DNA of 64,000 bases from Locusta migratoria (GCA_026315105.1 JAOYRU010002293.1:1-64000); one strand, 5' to 3'; shown: positions 18,862 to 28,196, numbered from the stretch's first letter. A program made the numbers and translations. The notes: a model not told the origin generated them from the letters alone.

Positions 18862-20184
18862 CTAGGGTTCCAGTTGTACGGCCATGGCCTGGGAACGATG
18901 GGAAAACAGTTGCAGCAACGCGCCGCCCAGGGCGCAACCGGCCATCACGAAGAAACACACGGTGTAGCCGTGCAAGGTGCTCCACCCCCCGCCCATGGCG
19001 ATCAGGCTGCCCATCAACACGGGCGCCAGGCCGCCGCCGATAAACATCGCGGTGGTGATGATGCCGTTGGCGGTGGAGGTGGCCGAGGGCTCGGCCGAAT
19101 CGCAGGCCACGGCGTAGTAGATCGGCCATACCGCATTGGCCACCAGGCCGAACAGCAATTGCACGACGATGATCAGGGTCAGGGTATTGGCGAAATAGAA
19201 CGCACCGACACTCGCCGCCATCCACAGGCCGCAAATGATCAGCGTGGTGCGCCGGCCAATGATGTCCGACAGCGACGGCCACACCAGTTGCCCGAGAATG
19301 CCGGTGAGGGTGAACACCACACTCATCCCCGCCGACTCCGCCAGCGACAACCCGACAATGTTGTAGAGGTAGGCCGGCAGCACGATATTGACGCCCATGT
19401 ACACCACCTGGGTGAGCAGGGTATTGCCCGCCGTCAGCGCGATATTGCGGTTGCGCAAGGTGGCGACAAAGGTGCGCCAGGCTTCGCCCTTGACCGTGCT
19501 GGCCGCGGCATTGCTCGGCGGGGTCATGCCCTTGGCGGCGATATCGACATACAGCGCGGTGATGCGCTCGGCGGTGGAGTACCGCGCCCAGAAGATCATC
19601 AGCGGCAAGGCCACCACAAAGGCAAAGAAGAACACGTAGCGCCAGTTGTCCTCGCCGAATACCGTGATGACAAAACTGGCGACGATGCCGCTGAGCATCG
19701 CGCCAATCGGGTAGCCGGTATGGTGCGCGCCCAGGGCAAAGCCACGACGCTCCACCGGCCACCATTCGGCGGTGTTGCTCACGCCCACCGGTTCGCCCCA
19801 ACCCGCACCCAGGTTGACGCCAACCCGCAAAGCGACAAAGGTGGCGAGGTTACCGCTCAATACCTTGAAGCCGGACAGGAACGAGATAGCGGTGTAGCCC
19901 AGCACCAGCGGCACCTGGAAGCGCGCACGCTTCCAGCCGCCGCCGTAGCGGTCGCTCCACATCGAACCGGGAATATCCAGCAGGGCCAGGGCGAGCATCA
20001 CCACCGTAGCCACGCTGCCCCATTGATCGGCGGATAAATCGAAATGCTTGGAGATGGTCGGCCCCAGGCGCAAGACGATCTCGCGGTCGTAGGCGTTGAG
20101 GATCCAGATCATCCAGCAGACCAGCAGCGATACCCAGGAATGCCGGTGGATATTGCGCAGCGACGCTTTCTTTAAACTTGCCAT
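18862..20184 (-). CDS. MFS transporter, organic anion type
   Basis: 440 aa, 12 TM. Start at 20184 (MASLKKASLRN) with GGAG upstream; further upstream codons in frame belong to the preceding gene. Contains DIPGSMWSDRYGGGWKRAR (motif A region) and NLGAGWGEPVGVSNTAEWWP, where motif B is expected. Fifth gene of the operon; two different MFS carriers in tandem is unusual and suggests two related substrates, or uptake plus export. Confidence 0.88.
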   Translation of the reverse strand: MASLKKASLRNIHRHSWVSLLVCWMIWILNAYDREIVLRLGPTISKHFDLSADQWGSVATVVMLALALLDIPGSMWSDRYGGGWKRARFQVPLVLGYTAISFLSGFKVLSGNLATFVALRVGVNLGAGWGEPVGVSNTAEWWPVERRGFALGAHHTGYPIGAMLSGIVASFVITVFGEDNWRYVFFFAFVVALPLMIFWARYSTAERITALYVDIAAKGMTPPSNAAASTVKGEAWRTFVATLRNRNIALTAGNTLLTQVVYMGVNIVLPAYLYNIVGLSLAESAGMSVVFTLTGILGQLVWPSLSDIIGRRTTLIICGLWMAASVGAFYFANTLTLIIVVQLLFGLVANAVWPIYYAVACDSAEPSATSTANGIITTAMFIGGGLAPVLMGSLIAMGGGWSTLHGYTVCFFVMAGCALGGALLQLFSHRSQAMAVQLEP

Positions 20185-20258
20185 GGGCCTCTCCAGGCGC
20201 GCGAGGGCGCGCACTGATACAGGTTGCGAAAGGAATGTGCCTTGTTGAAAAAAACGCG

Positions 20259-21137
20259 CTAGCTGGCGAACCGTCGCTCGGCTATTCCTTGCACGCCCAG
20301 ACCGCTGATGGCGAATAAAGCACCGCGCTGCTGGCCGTCGCCCGGGAAGCGCGGCAGCGGTGGCTTGGCCATTGAAGTCACAAACAGGGTGTCGAGGTTG
20401 GGCCCGCCGAAGGTCAGGCTGGTGACCTTTTTCACCGGCATCTGGATGATGCGGTCGACGTGGCCATCGGGGGTATAGCGCACCAGTTTCCCGGCATAGA
20501 CCAATGCCTGCCATAGGCAGCCCTCGGCATCCACGGTGCACCCGTCGGCGGCGCCACCGCTGCTGGTGTCGACCTTGGCGAACGTGCGACGGTTGCTCAC
20601 GCTGCCACTGGTGCAGTCGTAGTCATAGGCCCAGATTTCGCCGGACCAGGTATCGCAGAAGTACAGGGTTTCCCCGGATGGGCTCCAGCACGGGCCGTTG
20701 GAGACGATGATGCCTTCGTCCAGGGTGTGCAGGCTAAAGTCGGCATCCAGGCGGTAGAGCTTGGCGCTGGCGTTATCCTCTAGGGTGTCCATGGAGCCGA
20801 AAATGAAACGGCCCTGGCGATCAACCTTGCCGTCATTGAGGCGGTTGTTCGGCAGATGGGGTTCCGGGTCGATGACCAGCGTGAGGTCGCCGCTGTTCAA
20901 GTCGAGGGTGTGTACGCCAGTTTGCAGGGCGACGATGGCCGCCCCGCCATCTCTGCGCAGCGCCATGGAGCCGATCTTCTGGCCAACGTCCCAGGCGCGC
21001 AGCTCGCGACCGTCATCGGTGCAGCGCAGGATGCGGCCGTCGGCGCTGTCGATCCAGTACAAGCGTTGTTGCTCGACGTCCCACACCGGGCCTTCGCCCA
21101 GGGTGGTCTTGACGTCCACAAGCACTTCGATACGCAT
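20259..21137 (-). CDS. SMP-30/gluconolactonase-type lactonase
   Basis: 292 aa six-bladed beta-propeller of the SMP-30/LRE family. Landmarks: LGEGPVWD with the metal-binding Glu (about residue 14), NDGKVDRQGRFIFGSMD (Asn about 102), NGPCWSP and the Asp in GGAADGCTVDAEGC. Such enzymes open sugar-acid lactones. It lies between BKACE and an MFS gene, so it probably acts on a lactone intermediate of the same unknown pathway. Confidence 0.88.
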   Translation of the reverse strand: MRIEVLVDVKTTLGEGPVWDVEQQRLYWIDSADGRILRCTDDGRELRAWDVGQKIGSMALRRDGGAAIVALQTGVHTLDLNSGDLTLVIDPEPHLPNNRLNDGKVDRQGRFIFGSMDTLEDNASAKLYRLDADFSLHTLDEGIIVSNGPCWSPSGETLYFCDTWSGEIWAYDYDCTSGSVSNRRTFAKVDTSSGGAADGCTVDAEGCLWQALVYAGKLVRYTPDGHVDRIIQMPVKKVTSLTFGGPNLDTLFVTSMAKPPLPRFPGDGQQRGALFAISGLGVQGIAERRFAS

Positions 21138-21214
21138 GGTGTTATCCCCTTATTGTTGTTGTGCGGGATGCCGGCCACGCCTTGACGCGGCCTTTGGTGT
21201 TGATAAACACGAGG

Positions 21215-22147
21215 CTAAAAATTGACCTGGTCGCGCCCCTTGAGCCCGAGGATTTCCCGCGCCTCATCGGGGGTGGCGACCCGATGACCAAGGGCTTCGA
21301 TCACCGTGCGGATGCGCCGTACCTGGTCGGCATTCGACGCTGCCAACTTGCCCGGGCCGTCCCACAATGAATCCTCCAGGCCCACTCGCGCGTTGCTGCC
21401 CATGGACAGGCCCATGGTCGCCAGCGGAATCTGCCCACGCCCGGCACCGAGGATCGACCACACGTAGTCGTCGCCAAACAGGCGGTCGGCGGTACGCCGC
21501 ATATGCGCCAGGTCTTCCGGGTGCGCGCCGATGCCGCCTCGCAGGCCGAACACCGACTGGATAAACAGCGGCGGCTTGAGCAGGCCGCGCTCCAGGAAGT
21601 GGGCGGCGGTGTAGAGATGGCCGATGTCGTAGCACTCGATTTCAAAGCGGGTGCGGTTCTCGGCGCAGGCATTGAGGATGTGGGTAATGTCGCGGAAGGT
21701 GTTGCGAAAGATCCGGTCGTCACTCTCCTCCAGGTAAGGCCGCTCCCAGTCGTGCTGGAACTCTGTAAAGCGGTTAAGCATTTCGTACAGGCCGAAGTTC
21801 ATCGAGCCCATGTTCAACGAGGCCAGTTCCGGCTTGAACTGCATCACCGGTTGCAGGCGTTCTTCCACGCCCATGGTCGGTGCGCCGCCGGTGGTGATGT
21901 TGATCACCACGTCGCTGGCCGCCTTGATCTGTGGCAGGAATTCGGCAAACAGCGCCGGGTCCTGGCTGGGGCGACCGTCAAGCGGGTCACGAGCATGCAG
22001 GTGGACAATCGCTGCGCCGGCTTGTGCGGCACCGATGGCGGCGTCGGCAATTTGCTGCGCGGTAATGGGCAAGTGCGGTGACATCGACGGCGTATGAATG
22101 GCACCGGTCACGGCGCAGGTGATGATGACAGGACGATTTTTGGACAT
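21215..22147 (-). CDS. Beta-keto acid cleavage enzyme (BKACE, DUF849)
   Basis: 310 aa TIM-barrel enzyme. The Zn-binding HxH is in VHLHARDP near residue 48, with ITTGGAPTMGVEERL and SLNMGSMNFGLYE following, all DUF849 landmarks. BKACEs condense a beta-keto acid with acetyl-CoA and give acetoacetate and a new CoA ester. The ATG at 22147 has GGAG upstream. Preceded by an SDR that could make the beta-keto acid. Substrate not predictable by eye. Confidence 0.9.
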   Translation of the reverse strand: MSKNRPVIITCAVTGAIHTPSMSPHLPITAQQIADAAIGAAQAGAAIVHLHARDPLDGRPSQDPALFAEFLPQIKAASDVVINITTGGAPTMGVEERLQPVMQFKPELASLNMGSMNFGLYEMLNRFTEFQHDWERPYLEESDDRIFRNTFRDITHILNACAENRTRFEIECYDIGHLYTAAHFLERGLLKPPLFIQSVFGLRGGIGAHPEDLAHMRRTADRLFGDDYVWSILGAGRGQIPLATMGLSMGSNARVGLEDSLWDGPGKLAASNADQVRRIRTVIEALGHRVATPDEAREILGLKGRDQVNF

Positions 22148-22214
22148 GACGATTCTCCGACTTTTATTCTTATGAAAAAAATCCTGGGTACAGCGCGATC
22201 TGTTCTTCCTTGGC

Positions 22215-23003
22215 CTACAGGTACTCGACGTTACCGTCGACACTGATCGCCTGGCCGGTCACGTTGCGTGCGGCGGGCGAACAGAGGAACAAGGCCATGG
22301 CTGCCACGTCTTCGGCGGTAACCATGCGCTTGAGGGAAATTTTGTTGAGGTATTCCTGGCGCATCTCGGCCTCGGGCACGCCAACCTGTTCAGCGCGGGC
22401 GCGGATCACGCCGTCCATGCGCGGGCCTTCGACAATCCCGGGCAACAAGGCGTTGACGCGGATGTCGCTTTCGCCCAGCTCCGAGGCCAGGGATTTCATC
22501 AGGCCGACAATGGCCCATTTGGTCGCCGCATAAGGGGTACGCCATGCGTAGCCGAGGCGCCCGGCCACCGAGGCGATATGCAGCAAATGGCCGTGGGACG
22601 ACTCCTTGAGCATCGGCACCGCGTGGTGGGCAAAGCGGTATTGCGCAGTGAGATTGATGTTGATCGTGGCTTGCCATTCAGCGTCGCTGATCGTGTCGAT
22701 GCCGCCGGTAGGCCCGGCGATACCGGCATTGTTGACCAACACGTCCAGACCACCGAACTGCTCGCCCTGCACCTTGAACACTGCCTCGATCTGAGCGGCA
22801 TCGCTGACATCGGCGCGGGTAGCGACGGTGCCCGGGTATTTATCGCGAAACGCCGCCAGGGCCGGCTCGCTCACATCACACACATGCACCTGGGCGCCGG
22901 CTTCCAGATACGCCGCGGCCAACACTTCGCCGATGCCGGCAGCCCCGCCGGAAATCAACACACGTAATCCGGGATAAGGTTGCAGCCGTTGTAGGACACT
23001 CAT
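22215..23003 (-). CDS. SDR-family dehydrogenase
   Basis: 262 aa classical short-chain dehydrogenase: GGAAGIG NAD site near residue 19, NNAG near 92, and the catalytic set Ser (HIASVAGR) and YAATK. Its ATG overlaps the TGA of gntR by 4 bp, implying translational coupling. It probably oxidises a hydroxy acid to the keto acid cleaved by the BKACE next to it. Confidence 0.9.
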   Translation of the reverse strand: MSVLQRLQPYPGLRVLISGGAAGIGEVLAAAYLEAGAQVHVCDVSEPALAAFRDKYPGTVATRADVSDAAQIEAVFKVQGEQFGGLDVLVNNAGIAGPTGGIDTISDAEWQATININLTAQYRFAHHAVPMLKESSHGHLLHIASVAGRLGYAWRTPYAATKWAIVGLMKSLASELGESDIRVNALLPGIVEGPRMDGVIRARAEQVGVPEAEMRQEYLNKISLKRMVTAEDVAAMALFLCSPAARNVTGQAISVDGNVEYL

Positions 23004-23722
23004 GCACGTTTACCTCCTGAAACAGACGACCGCGCGCGGTCGTTCTTGACGAGCAGGCGCGCCAGAGAATCGGCGGCCTGCATGATGTCATCGGTCACCG
23101 CTGCCCGTGCGCCGGCGCCATCGCGGGCGGCCAGGGCGTCGACGATGCGCGTATGCGCCTCCATCGAGCGTTGCAGGTGCGCTTTATCCGGGGCGACCAG
23201 GGCAAAACACGGGCCCATGTGCAGCCAGAAATTCTCCACCGCAGCCATGGTCAGTTCGGCCTGGGCCACCGCATAAATGCGCCGGTGAAAAGCGAAGTTG
23301 GTCCACAGGTAGCGGGACACGTCGACCTCATCGGCGGCATGTTGCATCTGGCGGCACAGGTCGGTGATTTCTTCCAGATCGTGTTTCTGCAGGAGCAGCA
23401 CGGCCTTTTCAGCCAGCAAACCTTCAAGCGCCACCCGCGTATCACGAATTTCACGCAGGCGTTCGACCGTCATCAGGCGTACCCGCAGACGGGAGGTTTC
23501 GGTGACTTCAAAGGCGTTTTCGGCGCTCAGGCGTTGCAGCGCTTCGCGTACCGGCATGGGGCTGGAACCCAGGGCTTCGGCGAGACCGCGGATGGTGAGT
23601 TTCTGGCCGGGTTGGAAGCGGCCACTCATCAGCGCTTCGCGGATCTGGCGGTAAACCTGATCTTGCAAGGTATCGCGAGACACCTGGCGCAGAGTGGGCA
23701 GGAGGAGCGGACCATCAGTCAT
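23000..23722 (-). CDS. GntR-family (FadR subgroup) regulator
   Basis: 240 aa. Winged HTH about 20-85 (QIREALMSGRFQPGQKL ... LAEALGSSPMPVREALQRL) and an FCD helical effector domain with acidic/His metal-site residues (DTRVALEG, NFAFHRRIYA, AHTRIVDAL). First gene of the catabolic operon it presumably represses until the substrate or an intermediate binds. Confidence 0.92.
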   Translation of the reverse strand: MTDGPLLLPTLRQVSRDTLQDQVYRQIREALMSGRFQPGQKLTIRGLAEALGSSPMPVREALQRLSAENAFEVTETSRLRVRLMTVERLREIRDTRVALEGLLAEKAVLLLQKHDLEEITDLCRQMQHAADEVDVSRYLWTNFAFHRRIYAVAQAELTMAAVENFWLHMGPCFALVAPDKAHLQRSMEAHTRIVDALAARDGAGARAAVTDDIMQAADSLARLLVKNDRARSSVSGGKRA

Positions 23723-23760
23723 GAGGCAAAACCTGTGTTGTGGTTCTTATGGCCTCAATA

Positions 23761-23770
23761 TGTGATCACA
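23761..23770. promoter_or_regulatory. Palindrome TGTGATCACA upstream of gntR operon
   Basis: A perfect 10-bp palindrome with GT...AC half-sites, as FadR-type GntR proteins prefer, 39 bp upstream of the gntR start in a locally AT-rich stretch. Candidate auto-operator. Confidence 0.4.
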
Positions 23771-23820
23771 AATCAAATATGTCAAATAGTTTCCCGCTTT
23801 GAGGTACGCATACCCAAAAA

Positions 23821-23910
23821 TGTGGGAGGGGGCTTGCTCCCGATGACGGTATATCAGTCAGCCTATGTATTGACTGATACACCGTCATCGGGAGCGAGCC
23901 CCCTCCCACA
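23821..23910. repeat. REPIN, 90 bp
   Basis: Inverted REP units TGTGGGAGGGGGCTTGCTCC and its near complement (one base differs) at the outer ends, with spacer arms ATCAGTCA ... TGACTGAT. Same length and layout as the copy at 921-1010. Confidence 0.85.
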
Positions 23911-23935
23911 TTTTTTGTCCGCGTTGTTAATGGGT

Positions 23936-24082
23936 TCAGGGTTTGAGCGGACGCTCCCGATCACGCTCTGAAAGCTCCGTTCCATCATCGGGGTGCTTCC
24001 AGGTCTGCGGTTTTTCTTCCTCTGGCCGCTGCCGAGGTTGTTCACGCTCTGACTCGTTGTGCTGCTTGTGTTCGTTCCCCAT
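23936..24082 (-). CDS. Small hydrophilic hypothetical protein
   Basis: 48 aa from ATG 24082, which has AGGAA seven bases upstream. The protein is almost entirely charged or polar (MGNEHKQHNESEREQPRQR...), with no Cys and no membrane span, and probably disordered. Upstream in-frame codons to 24169 have no ribosome-binding site. It resembles small conserved Pseudomonas proteins of unknown role, from memory only. Confidence 0.5.
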   Translation of the reverse strand: MGNEHKQHNESEREQPRQRPEEEKPQTWKHPDDGTELSERDRERPLKP

Positions 24083-24277
24083 AGCCAGTTCCTCGTAAAA
24101 ATTGGACACAGGCTCAAGCATAGAACAGCGCTGACAAATCGGACGGCCCTTCGTATTGATAGTCCACACACATTAATCCATCCAAATTTGTCACTTATCA
24201 TTTCTAAATGTGTCAGCCACTATCCCAAGTCTTAAGCGAAACAAGCACTTTAAAAAGAACGCTGGAGACACAAAACC

Positions 24278-25585
24278 ATGACTAGCCCTTCCCGGCCCGA
24301 CGCTGCCAGTTCGAAAGTGGGCGCGGTATTGCGCGTTACTTCGGGCAACTTCCTCGAACAATTCGACTTCTTCCTGTTCGGTTTCTACGCCACCTATATC
24401 GCTGCCGCGTTCTTCCCGGCCGCTAATGAGTTTGCGTCATTAATGATGACCTTTGCCGTGTTCGGCGCGGGTTTCCTGATGCGACCACTGGGTGCAATCA
24501 TTCTGGGTGCCTATATCGATGACGTGGGCCGTCGCAAGGGCCTGATTGTGACCTTGGCGATCATGGCCAGCGGCACCCTGCTGATCGTGCTGGTGCCGGG
24601 TTACCAAACCATCGGCCTGTGGGCCCCTGCGCTGGTGCTGGTAGGCCGCCTGCTGCAAGGCTTCTCCGCCGGTGCGGAATTGGGCGGTGTGTCGGTTTAC
24701 CTTTCCGAAATGGCCACGCCGGGCCGCAAAGGCTTCTACACCAGCTGGCAGTCGGGTAGCCAACAGATCTCCATCGTGGTGGCCGCCGCTCTGGGCTACG
24801 GCCTGAACGTGTGGATGGAGCCGGCGGTAGTAGCCGATTGGGGCTGGCGCATTCCGTTTGCCCTCGGCTGCGTGATCATCCCGTTCATCTTCGTGCTGCG
24901 CCGCAACCTGCAGGAAACTGAGGAATTCGCCAACCGCAAGCATCGCCCAACCATGCGCGAAGTGCTGGCGACCCTGGCGTCGAACTGGACGATGGTGATT
25001 GGCGGCATGCTGATGGTGGCCATGACCACTACAGCTTTCTACTTGATCACGGTGTACGCGCCGACCTTCGGCAAGACCGTCCTGCACCTGAGCACCTCCG
25101 ATGCCCTGCTGGTGACGTTATTGGTGGCTGTGTCGAACTTTGTCTGGCTACCGATCGGGGGCACCCTGAGCGACCGCTTCGGCCGCAAGCCAGTACTGGT
25201 GGCGATGACCGCACTGACCTTGATCACCGCCTACCCGGCATTGTCGTACGTGGTCAATGCACCGAGCTTTGTGCACATGCTCGAAACCCTGTTGTGGTTC
25301 TCGTTCCTGTACGGCATGTACAACGGCGCCATGATCCCTGCGCTGACCGAAATCATGCCAGTGGAAGTGCGCGTGGCAGGCTTCTCCCTGGCCTATAGCC
25401 TGGCAACGGCGATCTTCGGTGGGTTCACGCCGGCGATCTCCACCTGGTTTATCCACATCACCGAAGACAAGGCATCGCCGGCTTACTGGATGATGTTCGC
25501 CGCGCTGTGCGCCCTGTGCTCCACCCTGGCGTTGTATCGCCGCGCCAATACCCGTGGTCAAGTCATGCAGGAGGCTGTGCAATGA
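24278..25585 (+). CDS. MFS citrate/tricarballylate-type proton symporter
   Basis: 435 aa, 12 TM, metabolite:H+ symporter layout: GNFLEQFDFFLFGFYATYIA at 24-43, motif A-like GAYIDDVGRRKGL, and RLLQGFSAGAELGGVSVYL. This matches CitA/TcuC citrate or tricarballylate carriers. Its stop overlaps the ATG of the periplasmic binding protein gene (ATGA at 25582), so the two are made together. Confidence 0.88.
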   Translation: MTSPSRPDAASSKVGAVLRVTSGNFLEQFDFFLFGFYATYIAAAFFPAANEFASLMMTFAVFGAGFLMRPLGAIILGAYIDDVGRRKGLIVTLAIMASGTLLIVLVPGYQTIGLWAPALVLVGRLLQGFSAGAELGGVSVYLSEMATPGRKGFYTSWQSGSQQISIVVAAALGYGLNVWMEPAVVADWGWRIPFALGCVIIPFIFVLRRNLQETEEFANRKHRPTMREVLATLASNWTMVIGGMLMVAMTTTAFYLITVYAPTFGKTVLHLSTSDALLVTLLVAVSNFVWLPIGGTLSDRFGRKPVLVAMTALTLITAYPALSYVVNAPSFVHMLETLLWFSFLYGMYNGAMIPALTEIMPVEVRVAGFSLAYSLATAIFGGFTPAISTWFIHITEDKASPAYWMMFAALCALCSTLALYRRANTRGQVMQEAVQ

Positions 25586-26337
25586 AGCTTTTCAATACCC
25601 TGGCCGCACTGGCCCTCGGTACCCTGGCGCTGGCGGCCCAGGCCGAAGAACTCAAGGTAATGACCTCTGGTGGCTTCACCGCTGCCTACAAGTTGCTCGG
25701 CCCGCAATACGCCAAGCAAAGCGGTGACACCCTCGACACCATCCTCGGCCCCTCCATGGGCAAGGCGCCTGAAGCGATTCCCAACCGCCTGGCTCGTGGC
25801 GAACATGCCGATGTGGTGATCATGGTCGGCTACGCACTGGACGAGCTGATCAAACAGGGCAAGGTCGACCCCGCGTCCCGCGTGGAACTGGCGGATTCGC
25901 GGATTGGGCTGGTGGTGAAAGAAGGCGCGGCGAAACCTGCAATCAATACCGATGCCGAACTCAAGGCTGTGCTGAGCAAGGCTAAATCCGTGGCGTATTC
26001 GGACAGTGCCAGCGGTGTGTATGTCGAGAAGGAGCTGTTCAAGAAACTCGGCATGCCGGCCAAGGGCACCATGATCGAGCGCGTACCGGTGGGCGAACAG
26101 GTGGCCAAGGGTGACTACGAAGTCGGCTTGCAACAGGTGGCTGAATTGTTGCCGGTCAAGGGTGTGACGTTTGTCGGCAAGATCCCGGAAAACGTGCAGT
26201 CGGTGACACGCTTTGCGGCGGGCATTCCGGTCAACGCCGAACACCCCGACGAGGCCAAGGCGCTGCTGCAGTTCATGGCCTCGCCGCAAGCTCAACCGGT
26301 GGTGCAATCCACCGGCCTGGACTCGGTGTCACGCTGA
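25582..26337 (+). CDS. Periplasmic substrate-binding protein (molybdate-binding-like fold)
   Basis: 251 aa with signal peptide (residues 1-21, AQA-EE). Type-2 periplasmic-binding fold with landmarks VMTSGGFTAAYKLLGPQY, GPSMGKAPEAIPNRLARGEHADVVIM and SDSASGVYVEKELF. This group is annotated near ModA but is common in pseudomonads without ABC subunits. It overlaps the MFS gene by 4 bp, and no ATPase or permease gene is near. Confidence 0.82.
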   Translation: MKLFNTLAALALGTLALAAQAEELKVMTSGGFTAAYKLLGPQYAKQSGDTLDTILGPSMGKAPEAIPNRLARGEHADVVIMVGYALDELIKQGKVDPASRVELADSRIGLVVKEGAAKPAINTDAELKAVLSKAKSVAYSDSASGVYVEKELFKKLGMPAKGTMIERVPVGEQVAKGDYEVGLQQVAELLPVKGVTFVGKIPENVQSVTRFAAGIPVNAEHPDEAKALLQFMASPQAQPVVQSTGLDSVSR

Positions 26338-27294
26338 CCGAAACGGCATCTCCCGCACCAATCGCTCCAACTCCAGCGCCGCTGGCGGCAATGTCCGCCC
26401 GCGGCGCTTGATCAAGCCTACGTTGCGCATCACCTGCGGCTCTACCAAGGGCACACTCACCAGAATCGGGTGCTCGCACGCCGGCATCGCAATCGACGGC
26501 ACCATCGCCACGCCCAACCCCGCCTCTACCAGCCCGATCATCGTGGTCACGTGGTGAGTCTCGCAGATACTCGGCTTTTTCACGCGCACGCCACGCAGGG
26601 CCTGGTCGAGCAGGAAACGGTTGCCCGAGGTTTTGTCCACGGTGATGTAGTCGTGTTCGTAGGCTTCGGTCCACGTCACGCTCTCACGTGCGGCCAGCGG
26701 ATGGTCACGACGACAGGCGAGCACATAACGCTCCTGCAGTAATAGCTCGAACTCCACTTCATCGGCCAGACTGCCGCTGAAACTCACGCCAAAGTCCGCC
26801 TCGCCACTGGCCACCGCATTGCTCACCTCACCAGCACTGGCATCCAGCACCCGCAGGCGAATCTTCGGATACAGCTTGTGGAATTCGGAGATCACGTGGG
26901 GCATGAAGTAATACGCGGTGGATGGCACACAGGCGATGGTGACGTTGCCCATGCGCGTCGACGCGACGTTACTGATGCCCATCAGGGCGATGTCCAGGTC
27001 ATCGAGCATGCGCTCCACCTGGGGCAAGAATGCACGACCGACCATGGTCAGGCTGACCCGGCGCGTGGTGCGCTCGAACAGCTTTACATCAAGGGCAGAT
27101 TCAAGCTTCTCGATACGCCGGCTGAGGGCCGGCTGCGAGATACGGATGGCCTCGGCGGCGCCACGAAAACTGCCCTTGTCTACCACGGCGCGGAAGGCTT
27201 GGAGGTCGTTGAGGTCGAAGTTGATGATCACGGAAGGCAGGCCAAAGTGGTCGGGGTGGCGAGTATTATCGTATGGGAGCCGATGGGATGCCAT
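26329..27294 (-). CDS. LysR-type transcriptional regulator
   Basis: 321 aa if started at ATG 27294; GTG 27231 (VIINFDLNDLQAFRAVVD) is nearer the usual LysR start, and neither has a clear ribosome-binding site. HTH follows (SFRGAAEAIRISQPALSRRIEKLE). Its last 9 bases overlap those of the binding-protein gene tail to tail. It probably controls the MFS/binding-protein pair. Confidence 0.85.
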   Translation of the reverse strand: MASHRLPYDNTRHPDHFGLPSVIINFDLNDLQAFRAVVDKGSFRGAAEAIRISQPALSRRIEKLESALDVKLFERTTRRVSLTMVGRAFLPQVERMLDDLDIALMGISNVASTRMGNVTIACVPSTAYYFMPHVISEFHKLYPKIRLRVLDASAGEVSNAVASGEADFGVSFSGSLADEVEFELLLQERYVLACRRDHPLAARESVTWTEAYEHDYITVDKTSGNRFLLDQALRGVRVKKPSICETHHVTTMIGLVEAGLGVAMVPSIAMPACEHPILVSVPLVEPQVMRNVGLIKRRGRTLPPAALELERLVREMPFRSA

Positions 27295-27564
27295 GCAAGC
27301 CGGGGCGGCTTTAACGAGCTAATCCTGTTACAGATATCAAGTCATACATTTCAGCAGCTTATCGGCCATCCACGGTCACGCGATCGCCAAAACGGGTCAA
27401 TATTTGCGGCCTGACCCACACAACTGGAGACGCGGCACCCCATGCAAACCTACCCCTTCTGGATGGACGACGAGACGCCGGAGATCGGCATTGATCAGTT
27501 GCTTCTTGCATCGCGCCAATGGTCAAGTAGGATTGAATCCTACTCACTTCTGGCGGACATCCCA

Positions 27565-27846
27565 ATGCGCTCAACCCAGCAAATGAGCATCACTTTGCCC
27601 CTTGAAATGGCGGCCATGGTCAAAGCCAAGGTGGCTGCCGGTGAATATGCCAGCGAAAGCGAAGTGATTCGCGACGGATTGCGGGTGCTGCTGGCACGTG
27701 ACCGTGCCATGGAAGATTGGCTGAGGGACGAAGTCATCCCGGCAGCGACCGCTCTTGAGGCACAGCCTGAGCTCGGGTTATCTGCAGAACAGGTTCGCGA
27801 ACATATGGCAGCCAGGCGTCAGCGCAAAGGCATCGGGAACGCGTGA
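27565..27846 (+). CDS. ParD/CopG-type antitoxin
   Basis: 93 aa ribbon-helix-helix protein: SITLPLEMAAMVKAKVAAGE followed by SESEVIRDGLRVL is the ParD pattern, with a helical C-terminal tail that wraps the toxin. ATG 27565 has GGCGGA upstream; ATG 27583 is the alternative. Its stop overlaps the GTG start of the toxin gene by 4 bp. Confidence 0.82.
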   Translation: MRSTQQMSITLPLEMAAMVKAKVAAGEYASESEVIRDGLRVLLARDRAMEDWLRDEVIPAATALEAQPELGLSAEQVREHMAARRQRKGIGNA

Positions 27847-28196
27847 GCTACTCGGTGGTTTTTTCGCCTGAAGTCCTGACGCAACTCGATGCCCTTGAGG
27901 ATTACATCTGCGATGCCGGCTCCCCCTTGGTAGCGACGCGGTTTATCGACAATCTCGTCAGCTACTGTGACAGCCTCGCCCTGTTCCCCTTGCGTGGCAC
28001 ACGCCGTGACGACCTGCTTACCGACTTGCGCATCACGCACTATCGTCGCAGCACCATCATCGCGTTCAGGGTGAGGCCTGATTGCGAAACGGTGTCGATA
28101 GTGGGGGTATTTTATGGCGGGCAAAACTACACGGCGCTGTTCCAGGGTGAGGGGAACGACTGCTCATTGATAGATGAAAAGCCTGCTGAAAACTGA
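27843..28196 (+). CDS. ParE/RelE-superfamily toxin
   Basis: About 117 aa, small alpha/beta toxin of the ParE kind, starting at GTG 27843 within the antitoxin stop. The family pattern SPEVLTQLDALEDYI, RFIDNLVSYCDSLALFP, LRGTRRDDL and the C-terminal VGVFYGGQNY is complete, so it looks intact. ParE toxins act on gyrase; the target here is inferred from the family only. Confidence 0.82.
   Translation: MSYSVVFSPEVLTQLDALEDYICDAGSPLVATRFIDNLVSYCDSLALFPLRGTRRDDLLTDLRITHYRRSTIIAFRVRPDCETVSIVGVFYGGQNYTALFQGEGNDCSLIDEKPAEN

Noticed and set aside
18874..20037. Long open frame (387 codons) on the + strand
   Set aside because: Antisense to a clear 12-TM MFS gene, and its His/Arg/Gln-rich composition is not protein-like.
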